DNA of 64,000 nt from assembly GCA_016987375.1 (NCBI GenBank), contig PJRA01000265.1, forward strand, positions 85,470 to 149,469. Direction: 5' to 3'. Origin of the DNA: Brachionus koreanus. Its lineage: Eukaryota; Rotifera; Eurotatoria; Ploima; Brachionidae. Both the position numbers and the translations under genes were made by a program. Below the pieces are notes generated by a model that made no database searches, was not told the DNA's origin, and was given only the letters and a program-made list of their open reading frames with translations. Below are positions 24,346 to 34,900 of the stretch, one piece after another; position 1 is the first letter of the stretch; each line of letters starts with the position of its first letter.

Positions 24346-27300
24346 TTATTCGAGCTAAAAAGAATTAAAAAATAAAAAAATATTTTGAAAATCTAAAAAC
24401 TTTACTTGTGAAGAACTAGTACCATGACTCTTGACTTTCTGCTTTATTAAATAAGACTCAGTTGTAAAAACTTTTTCTTCAGAAGCTTCTATCCCTGTTT
24501 GAACTTTTTTATATTTTGCTAAATTAACAGCAGCCATTTCTTCAGCATTTTCAGCTTGTTTTTTGTAAAATCTTATTTTATTTTGTAATTTATCAATTAG
24601 GTCTTGCAATCTAGCTTGATTTTTATGATCATCTTCGGCTTGTAAGGAAAGTTCTTTAATTCTTCGATCATTTGCTCTGATCTCTTTTAGAGTCTCCTGA
24701 TGATGTCTTTGTTCATTATCTAGTTCAGTTTCTAACTGATTAATCTAAGAGAACAATATTTTTAAGTTGAAAAAAAAAATCATAATAATAAGTTAAAAAT
24801 TACTCTTTGTTCTAGCTTTTGAATTATGCGTTTTCCTTCTTTAAGCGAATTTGCTTCAGCCTCATTCAATCGAGATTGTAAATCATTTACATGTATTTCA
24901 AGCCCTTTTCTAATTTTATCAATGCTAGAAGAGTGATCCTAATAGAAAGAAAAAATTTTAAAGTTAAAAAAATATTAAGAATTTAAAATCATCAAAAAAA
25001 TAATCATACTTGTTCTTGTCTTAATTCTTCTGCAAGTCTAGCTGCATCCAAAGAACTTTTTCTTGCTCTTTCTTCTGAATTTTTTAAACCAGCAATTGAG
25101 TCATCAAGCTCAATTTTTAGATTAGCCAAATCAGTTTCAAGTTTGCGCTTTAAAGTAAGAAGATTTGTATTATTCAGACCAAGTTCACTAATTCGATCAG
25201 TAGCTTGATGTAAAGCAGTTTCCGATGATTTACGTGATTTTTCACTTTGTTCAAAATTTAATCTTATTTCATCTAACTCAGAAGCTAATGAGTTGGCACG
25301 GCGTTCAGCTTGGAGTGCAATATCTCTTATTTCATCTTTTTGTCTTAGTTCATCTTCAATTTGAGCTTGCATTTCACCAATTGTTTGCTGTAATTTTTTG
25401 TTTACTTTTTGTAAATCAGCATTGGCTCTATTCGAATGATCCAAAGAAATCTCAAGTTCATTGATGTCCGATTCAAGTTTCTTTTTTTGTCTAATAGCTT
25501 CGGCCTTGCCTTTTGTTTCGGCTTCCAAACTAGCCTGCATTGATTCCAAAGCACGTTGATGATTGCGTCTTGTGTTTTCGAATTCTTCTTCTTTTTCATG
25601 TAAACGTCTATCTATTTCTTGTCTAACTTGACTCAATTCTAATTGAGCTCTTAATACTTTGGCCTCTTCTTGTTCCAAAGCACCTTCAGCTTCTACCAAA
25701 GTAGATTGCAATTCATCTTTTTCAATTTCAAGTCTTTTTCTTGATTTTTCCAATTCATGAATAGATTTTCCACCTTCGCCTAGTTGATCCATCAAATCTT
25801 TTATTTCATCGGCCAAATTCTTGTTCTCACGTCTCAATGCTTCAATTGATTCATGACTTTCTTCATATTGAGTTTTCAATTTGAACAACTCAGTTGAATA
25901 TTGACGAGCCTCTTTTTGCGATGCTTCCAATTCCAAAGTAATGTCTTCGCATTTTTGTTTCCATTCACCAATCAATTTATCAAATTGTTTTTGCTTCTTT
26001 TCCATGGCAGTAGCATTTGAATTAGCTCTTTCGACATCGACAACCAAGTCCTCAATTTCGGCTTGAAGTCTCTGTTTGGCCTTTTCAAGACTGTTACATT
26101 TAGCTATGGCTTGTTCAATTTGTTCTTCAGATTCTGCTAATCGCGCAACAAGTCTTCTTTTAGCTTCCTCAAGTTCTTCTATTCTTGCTTGACTATCTGT
26201 GTCATATTTAGATCTCATTTGTTGCATTTCACTATTAATTTTTACAAATTGTTTTTGCATTTCGCTCTTAATCTCGTGCTCTTCTTCATACTGTTCGCGA
26301 ATTTGCTCTAATTCTAAGCTCAAATTTCTTAATTGTTGAACAAGTGAAGTTTTGGTTCTAGCATCATCTTCAGCGTTTCGCTTAGCTTCCTCTAATTGAC
26401 CTAACAACTGATGTTTTGTCTTGTTCAGACCATTAATTTGACTCTCCAACTTTTCCAATTGCTGTATCAAATTGGAATTTTCCAATTGAAGTTTATTTTT
26501 TTGCGAATTTAATTCAGAAGCATCGCGATTAGCCTCATCCAATTTGATAGCAAAGTCTTGCAATTGTAATTCTAATTGTTTGACCAATTTCTCTACATTG
26601 GTCTGTTAATTTAAGATTTATTTTATTTATTTTCATAATTTTCAACTAAATTGAGTGACAAAATTTTGCGTTTATTCAAAGGATGGATGTTTTTGATTTT
26701 AATATCTTTGTAATTCTCAAACTTAATTTAATATTATATATTAAAATGAGCAGAAATAAATGCTTTTCAAAATGAGATGTATAAGACAATTTTTTTTAAT
26801 TCTTAAAAAATTTTGCATGAAAATATTGGAATTTTAGTACTGTTAAGTCAATATTAGAAAAAAGAAATTATGATAACAGTATTCAATGGTTAGATCCATT
26901 TCAACTAGTCTTGAAGAGAGGACGCTTAATGAAAATATACTTAGAGCTGGTTCAAGACGGTTGTGCTGTAAATTCAAAACTTTATTCTGAACAATTATAA
27001 CGAATGTATGCTTCACTTCAACCGAAAGCTACGGTTGTTTCTACAAGATAACGCTAGACCTCGCTATACAGCTATAAAAAACAATGCAGCAGTTTCTTCA
27101 TGTTGTAAGCTATAAGGGATTGTAACTTCCAGCATATTTTACCAGATCTTTCTCCTTCTGACATTTATCTTTTTCGCTCAAAAACTCATTTTATTTGAGG
27201 ACGGTATTTCACCAAAAGCAAGTTGAAGAAGGGTGTCATGAGTTTCTTGGTTTCAAAAGCCGTGAATGGTATGAGAAAGGAGTCGAACTAATAGCTGATT

Positions 27301-30300
27301 GATGGCTATAGACTATAGGGCATAATGGTCTATATTTTGAACATTAGTTAACTATTTCTTTTTTTTTATTGATAAAATAAAAAAATTTAATAAAAACGCA
27401 AAATTTTTTGACTCACCCTACAAACTCAGATTGTTACATCATGCAAAAAATTTTTTTAGATTTTAAATTTAAAAAATATGTGAATATTTACTTTAGCTTT
27501 ATTGGCTTGTTCAGTATTTAATTTAGCTTCTTCTATCTCATTTTTGGCATATTGTTTCTCCTTTTCGAGTCTTAATATTTTCAATTAAACTAAAAAAATC
27601 TAAGACCTTTAAACTATTTGATATTACTTATTTTTGATTTTTTGAAGTTGTTCTATCTGTTCACCCATCTCGTTCACTGCATCCTGGTGTTTTTTTTTCA
27701 ATTGTGAAGCAGTTTCTTCACGTTGTAAGTTAGCTTCTTCCAAATCACGTTTTAATTTAGCCAATTCAGATTCACGTTTCCTATTTAATTCAACATGAGC
27801 CGCAGTAGCTCCACCAACTTCTTCCAGCTTATCATTCAACTCATCTAACTCACGAGTTAAATCTGCTCTTTGTTTTTCAGATTTGTTCTTTGACAATCTT
27901 TCAGCTTCTATTTCTTCTTCGGCTTCTTCAACTCGTCTATTCAATTCTTTTATCTTCTTTTGTAAGCTAACAATTTGATTGTGCTCATCTTCGATTCTTG
28001 CCCCCATATTGTTCAACTCTGCATCCTTTCGTTTCAAATTATCTTCCAAGTCTTTCCTAATCCTGTCAATTTCATCAATTTGAGCGTGTGAATTCTTTAA
28101 ATCAGTTTCTAATTTTCTTTTAGCTTTATCTAAATCAGTTCGTGCTTTCTTTTCTCTTTCTAGATTTTCCTCGATTTCATCTAAAGATTGTTCTAATTTA
28201 GTTTTAGCCTTGCTCAAATGATTAACTTTATCCTCTTCTTGTTGTAATTGTTCAATTGTTTTCGAGTTGACTGCTTCCAAATTTTTTTTCTCCTGATTTA
28301 ATTTTGCATTAGCTTCATCTAATTTAGTTATTTCGTCTTGTAGTTTTTGAATTTGATTTTCTTTAGATTTGATTTCGCATTCAGATTTATTAAGCTTATT
28401 GTTTAAATTGTCAATTCCTCTCTTCAAATCATTATTTTCTTGTTCAATTTTTTTCTTAATACCACTTAGATCAGAAGCAACTGATTCTTGCTCAGCAAAT
28501 TTGTCTTCCAAATCTTTGACCTGACTCTCCAAATCAGCTTTTTGCAATACCAATTTCTGGATTTTTTCTTCCGAGTTACCATTATTGTCTCTTTCGGCTT
28601 GCAATTGATCATACAATTCAGTTTTCTCTTTCAACAAATTGAAATTGGTCTCTTCCAATTCTTTTCTCAACTTTTCTTCTTTTTCAAAATTTTCTTTTAG
28701 TTTATTAAATTCTTCTTCTCTTGCTTTGAGCTCTTCTTCTTGTCTAGCAACAGAAAGTAAAGGTTTGACTTTAGTGTAAAGCTTCCACCAAGACCAGTTT
28801 CTCAAAGACAAATAGGCTTTTATGTTTCGTTGCAACACACTTAATGCCAAGCGTTGATCCAACATAACTTTGTAGGCTTTTTGCATTATAAACATGCGAA
28901 TATGAGCTTGGAGCATACATATAATTTTTGAAATGGCCGAATCTCTTAAATCTTCTAAATGACCTAGAACACCTGCTCTAAAGAAAACTTTTGTATGACC
29001 TAGTCTAAACAGGTCTTGACCTAAATCAATATCTTGTAAAATAGAACCTGTTGCTTTTGTTGCATCAACAAAACCTTTAGGTACTGCATTTGGAGCCAAG
29101 ATGCTATATCTTTGTTTAAATTCAGCATACATCATTCTATTTGGAAAACCTTTTCGGCAAATACGAATACCTTCCAATACACCATTACATTTTAATTGAT
29201 GCATAACCAAATGAGGATCCAATATTCCACCAGTTTTAATTTCATTTGGAATAATACAACGAACAAAATGTGGATGAGTTTGTTTCAAAGTATTCATCAA
29301 TTTGTTCAATTGTTCTCTGTGACCAGATGAAATAGATTGCATGCTACCACCTTTTTTGGCTTTTCCTTTTTCTTCTTCTTGACCCATGTCTTGATACAAT
29401 TTAGCCAAAACACCATTTGTTTTGCTTGTTTTGAACAAAGTAGCAACAGTTGTGTTAATAGGATCTTTATTCTTCTCAAGCCAACCTGTAACATTATAAG
29501 ATACAGTACCAGCATAGTGATGCAAGTCAAAATGAGCCTCAGCTTTTCCTTTAGCTGGTTTTGGTTTACCAAAGTTAGGATGCTTGCCCAAATGCTGAGC
29601 ATACAATTTTTCTTGAAAGGTTTTGTCAGTGGCTTTTGGTACGATACATTCTTCTTCAAGAATTGATAGAATACCCATAGGCTTTTCAATCAAATCAATG
29701 CAAGCTTGTAAATCCATTCCAAAATTAATCATTTCCCACTGAATACCCTCTTTTTTGTATTCTTCTTGTTCCAACACAAACATGTGATGATTAAAAAATT
29801 GCTGTAATCTTTCATTTGTGTAATTAATGCACAATTGTTCAAAACCATTGAAATCAAATATTTCAAAACCAGCAATGTCCAATACACCAATAAAGTATTG
29901 ACGCTTAGTTTTTACATCTAAAGTGTTATTTACTCTATCAACAAGCCATTGAAAAAGACGTGAATAGATCGATTTAGATAAAGCACCAATTGAATTGCAA
30001 ACTTGATCTTTATTTTGACCTTTGTTTACATACTCATTTCCTACTTTGATTCTTGGTTTCAATAGACCCTTAATCAAATCAGCTGATTCAACACCCAACA
30101 AATGAGCGACCTTTTCACACTCTTCAGTACCATCAGTTTCAGCTTGTTCCTCTCTTGGTCTTTGCTTCCATTTTGAATTACCCCAGTGCATAATAGCACC
30201 AGTTGCCTTAAACAAATCCAATTTTTCTTGCTGACTAAAATTCAAAATATCAAAGGCTTCATCAGTCAATTTCATTTCTTCAGCATCATCTACATTATCG

Positions 30301-31536
30301 ATTGTTAACATACCTTGTGCAACGAAAAAATATTTTGACGGATCTGGTTCTACCAACAATTCCTCTTTAAAATAAATATGTAAATAAGTTTTTTAATATG
30401 TAAAAAATTGTTACGATGGTATTTTGGATATTCCTGTGCCAAAAGCTGATAGAAAATGTGGTAATTTCTCTCAGCTGGCTGTTGAAAAGTAACTCTTGAC
30501 TTCTCAAGCAAGTAAGATTCAATATCGGCACCAGCAATTTTTCCAGTTGGACCAAAGTGAATACGAATAAATTTACCCTTTTTAATTTTGATTATTAAAA
30601 TTATTTTTTCTTTAAAAAAAAGGAAAACTTACAAAACGAGAAGAGTTGTTATTACGAGTTGTTTTGGCATTACCATAAGCTTCCAATACTGGATTAGCTG
30701 ATACAATTTGGTCTTCCAAATTAGCTTCTTTTTTCTAAATTTATAAAATTTCGATAAATGTTTCTAAAAAAAAATAAAAACTTTATACTCCTTCATCTTT
30801 TTTTGCCGCAGAGCCAGTACAGGCAACAAAAGCAAAATACTGAATGACCTTCTTGGTATTCTCAGTTTTACCAGCTCCTGATTCACCACTTTTTTTAAAT
30901 TTAAAATAAATTTTTTTCGTAGTTTAAATTTTTAAGTGTTCATTACGTGATCAGCATAGACTGGTTTTCTCTGTCCCTTAGCATATTGGCATAAGCATTG
31001 TCAGCAATTGAGTACAAATGCGGAGGTACTTCATTTTTCTTTTTTCCTCTGTATAAGTCAACCATTTTCATTGTATAGACAGGTAAACGCTTGTACGGAT
31101 TGATTGCAACACAAAACAATCCAGAATAAGTCTTTTAGATAACAAATTTTGCAAATTGTTTAATTAAAGTAAAAAAAAATTTTCCTACATAAATAAGCCA
31201 GCTCATGTAACGAGTCCTCAAATTATGTAAAATAGAAGCATCATTCAAATAAGTCAAATCAGCCATGTCTTCACATTTTTCAAATTTTGGAGGATTCATT
31301 TGCTGTAAATCATCTTTCTTTACAGTTATAGATTCACCTTTGCTAGTCCTCACAGTTACTTGATTATCATTTTCACTCTCTACTTCACATGAAATAAAAC
31401 CTTCTGCTTTATCAGCAATCCAAAAATTTTTTTTGCCGTCAAATGGCTGAGATTGAGCTTTAATTTTGTCCGCTTGAGGCACAACCAAATATTTTAATGA
31501 TTCGACTATTTCCGGATCATTCAAATTCGCGTACAT
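24346..31536 (-). CDS. Mhc: Muscle myosin heavy chain (class II), paralogue A
   Basis: Eleven exons (31536-31189, 31131-30947, 30888-30789, 30734-30633, 30577-30415, 30364-27628, 27570-27492, 26602-25010, 24938-24804, 24744-24406, 24354-24346) give 5790 nt, 1929 aa. The N-terminal SH3-like region is followed by the motor: P-loop GESGAGKT at 179-186, switch I NNNSSRF at 239-245, switch II DIAGFE at 462-467, the Lys/Gly-rich actin-binding loop 2, and SH2/SH1 helix ([15 protein letters not shown]). Then come the neck and a roughly 1,100-residue coiled-coil rod. All frames are open. Oddities: NWSWW at about 820, where other class II myosins have Pro; a degenerate C-terminal rod ending in SSSQLE; a 9-nt last exon (tentative); and an extra intron after exon 7 that carries a mariner relic. 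The start MYANLNDPE follows a TTTTAG acceptor-like site 10 nt upstream. Confidence 0.94.
26651..27420 (+). mobile_element. Internally deleted mariner element, copy 2, inside an MHC-A intron
   Basis: Left end GAGTGACAAAATTTTGCG and right end CGCAAAATTTTTTGACTCAC are inverted repeats of each other and match copies 1 and 3. The 770-bp body keeps the LQDNARP-like motif (near 27045-27060), the [13 protein letters not shown] relic (27140-27170) and the C-terminal [20 protein letters not shown] stretch (27255-27300). It lacks most of the N-terminal half and has several stops. It sits entirely within the 889-bp intron between MHC-A exons 7 and 8; without it the intron would be about 120 nt. Confidence 0.88.
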
Positions 31537-32639
31537 TTTTACTCCCCTAAAATTCAAATCTAAATTCTATAAATAAATTGGATTTTTAACTCAAAAATAT
31601 ATTCTATAAAAAATTTTTAATAAAAGATCCCGAAAAAATCAAAATGTAAAAGAATTTATATCTCAAAATTAATTCAGTTTATTCGTTTATCTTTTTTTAA
31701 ATACAAGAAACTGCAAGAATATCGAGTCTACACACAAGTACTCATAAGTTTTAATATGTATTAGTGTTTTCTACAACTTTACATACAATCTAATTTTTTT
31801 TACCAAAAATGGCTATTTTTTTCAATAAACAAGCTATTTTCTACAAGATTTCTTTAAAAAAAATCTTCCAGTTAATATCAAATAACAACTAAAAATTATT
31901 TTTCCAATAGAATCTCTCAAAAACAAATTGAATTTATAATTCCCTTATCTTTTATTTGAAAGGAAGATTATTTGTTTTTCCTATTCTTAATTAAACAATA
32001 ATTAATATTTTCTAGTTTTCTAAATTGTTTTGTTCTCATATTACTAAAATATAGCCGATAAACGTACTTAGATTTATAAACATCTAAAATTATTTATTAA
32101 TTTTCAAACTAAATTAAGCAAGTAAGACAAAAATAGGCTAATATTAAAAAAATAATTAAAATTTTCTTAAGAGCAAAATCAGATCTCTAAATTTCATTCA
32201 CATTAATATCAATAATTGAAATAATTCATAAAATACAATAGAAATTGTATTTATGCTCTCGTAATTTTCAAAATTTATCTACAGTCTTCAAGCTTTAATC
32301 ACTTATCAGCCTAAAAATATAAAATCTAGTTTAATTTTTTGTAAATTAAAAAAACAATTTTTATAATAAAAAAAACTTTAAATAAATAAAAAAAATTAGC
32401 TTAATTTGGCAAACAAAACAATAAAGTAGATAATGAAATTAAAAAATTTCTAAGAAATCATTAGTTCTTTGTTTGATATTATGTTTTAATGATCGTAAAT
32501 TAAAATGTAATTTAACATTGAAATTTGATTTAAAGCAGAATAAAAATGTCGAAGTGAAATACAAGTGTAACTAGTATCTGATAGAAAAATCAAATGAAGA
32601 ATAATAGCCAATGAACTATACGACTATAATAGTAATATT
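31537..32639. promoter_or_regulatory. Upstream region of MHC-A, no defined element
   Basis: About 1.1 kb of A/T-rich DNA 5' of MHC-A. On the minus strand a TTTTAG at 31552-31547 is followed by 10 nt and the start codon, which looks like the acceptor of a 5'UTR intron or a trans-splice site. No clear TATA box for MHC-A was identified. Confidence 0.35.
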
Positions 32640-33160
32640 AGCTCCCAAACGCTGATTTCAGAATTTGTCAAGCTTGTTTTTGAATTCATTTATTGAAGTT
32701 TCAGAAATGACATATTCCGGTAGCTCATTCCATAAAGATGCTTTTCTGTTGATGATGAAATTTTCTCTGGACTATGACAAGCAGAGATTCGTTGATGGGT
32801 AATCTCTGGTCTGAACCTGACTTAAATCCGTTAAGACATCTTTATTAACAATGCTCTATAAGCTGACAATTTTGATTATTTGAAGTGCATCATTTATTCT
32901 TCTAGTTTCATGAGGAGAATGTCAATTTTTGCTTATCTGCTGAGATAGTTAAGATTATTTATGCGCCTATTTATCTCTTTCATTTACAAAAAATTTCAAA
33001 CTGTTATGTATCGCAATGCAGTCGCCTAAAGTTGTCAGCTGTTCAGAATTTAAAGGCATTTTTGAGTTTAGCAAGAATTCCATTATCAACCTGAATTTTC
33101 AATCTGCTTTCTCCATTTGAGATTGCTTTTTATGATGGAACAAAAATGTTGTTTTCAATA
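32640..33160 (-). mobile_element. Decayed non-LTR retrotransposon fragment (C-terminal part of RT ORF)
   Basis: On the minus strand 32772-32658 reads SRENFIINRKASLWNELP, then EYVISETSINEFKNKLDKF and a stop. This is the typical end of Jockey/CR1-type endonuclease-reverse transcriptase ORFs (consensus RxxFFxNRVVxxWNxLPxxVVxAxSVNxFKNRLDK). Further upstream, in shifted frames, are relics of the preceding RRxxGDLIxxFKI region (RRINDALQIIKI). Frameshifts and stops show that it is dead. The 5' boundary is vague and no target-site duplication was found. Confidence 0.75.
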
Positions 33161-34900
33161 ATTTAGTAATTAAATCTTGCTTTTCAAGTTTTTTACCAAC
33201 TCAATAGTAAATAAAAGCTCTGTTTTTCTCTCTTATTCTCTACAAATATAAATCAAAATTCAAACTTGAAATGCTATATTAAGAGAAGAAATAGATCAAG
33301 TTTTTTAGGACCATGAATTATGTTTGCATCAAGTGGATTTTAGATGTTTTTTTAGAATTATAAAAGCATACAACTGGTAATTTAAAGAATTTTCTAACAT
33401 TTTTTCTGATAAAATATTTTGTAATGGAAAAATATAATTAAAAATTTTGTTAACATTAAACAACTTTGCTTTATTCATTTTTAAATTAGATTCAAATAAA
33501 TAGTTAAACTAAAAATTTAATTTATTCGTTATTAATTATATATATAAATTAAAAAATAAAAACAGTTGAGTATTTGAAAATATTTAGCAAAAATTTCTTT
33601 AACCTTGTTGAAACATCAAAAAAGCTTATCAAATTTTTGATATGCATTCAAATGAAGTTTTTTTCACATTATTTGTCCAAAGCAAACACATCAAAAAGTT
33701 TATTTAGTGTTTACTAGATTTAAATTTAAATGCCCATTATACTTATCAAATTATGGATTATAATAAGCTAAAATTACACCGATAATTTTTAGACAGCTTG
33801 TGGCTTTAAACTTGCTGCTCTTAAAATATCAAAATTCAAAACTCCAAATGTAACTATTCGATACATATTTACCCAAAAAATCAGGTTAATCTTTAAATTA
33901 AAAAATAATTGTGACAAATTTTAAAGCATGTCTTTAATTCAAAAATAATTTTGAGTCTAAAGTTTTAATTAAATTCAATAAAAATTGAAATTCAAACCCT
34001 TTTTTTGTTTTCGCTATCTATTATTACATTTAGGCATGATTTTCCTAAATTATTTATTAAATCATATTTTTATCAAAGGGTGAATACCAAGATTAACCAC
34101 ACATATCAAATCTCGCGTTTTCATTATCAATTTCAAAGTCAGAATTTATTTCCTTTCGAACCATTGATACTCTTTTCCTTGTTTAAACAAATATAAAACA
34201 AAACTAAATAGAAAAGTTCGTCATGATCCTCCTATAAAAGCCGATCACTAACCAAAAATAAAAATTCAAATTTAAATTAGAAAAAAAACATTAAATATTC
34301 CAAAATTTAATTAGTCTCAAGTTTTTTTTTTTTAATTAAGAATTATTTGTTTGATATCTTACATAAATGAGCTAGTAATTGTCTATTGGTGAGTTTTGTT
34401 AATTAAACAAGTAAATATGTATTCAATTTAAAATGAAATTTTTACTTGGCTATTCAAACTTGAAAAAATATAAAATTCTATTTTTTGATTTAAAGTATTT
34501 TATTTTTTATTAATTTAGATTATGAAAAGATGAATTATGTATTAGATACACTAGGTATCATTCACCTGTTCAATAATAGGTGTCAGTTTAAGTCTCATTT
34601 TCAAATTGCCTTTTATTTGAAATAAAGACATAAGTAAATTTTCTGATTTAAAATCAATAAAGCTTTCTTTTTTGAATAATTCTTATAAAGATAATAAAAA
34701 CCCACGGTTTAAAATCATAACTCGAATAAGAAACCATAATTAGTCAGAAACAAATGCTTTAATGTCTCTTCTTTTTTCGACAAAAAAATCTTCTAAATTG
34801 GGAATTTTTAATAAATTTATTTAAAAATAAAGCTTTAGATTACAAAAAAGACATTGCTAAGTCATCGAGTAAATATTTTTAATATTTTTTTTGTTCAAAT
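33161..34900. other. Intergenic between retroelement remnant and ABCA
   Basis: A/T-rich DNA without a credible ORF. TATAAAAG at 34233-34240 on the plus strand is a possible TATA box, but it is about 660 bp before the ABCA start codon and would need a long leader or a 5'UTR intron. An imperfect hairpin (CACCTGTTC...AATAGGTGT) lies near 34564-34585. Confidence 0.35.

Noticed and set aside
25402..25599. 65-codon minus-strand frame identical to 53311-53508
   Set aside because: It is an alternative frame of the converted MHC rod block. Its identity between loci follows from the DNA identity, not from a second gene.
24346..31536. MHC-A as a pseudogene
   Set aside because: All eleven exons keep frame, splice sites are good and catalytic motifs are intact. 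Divergence is confined to particular sites and the tail, so it is treated as a functional paralogue.
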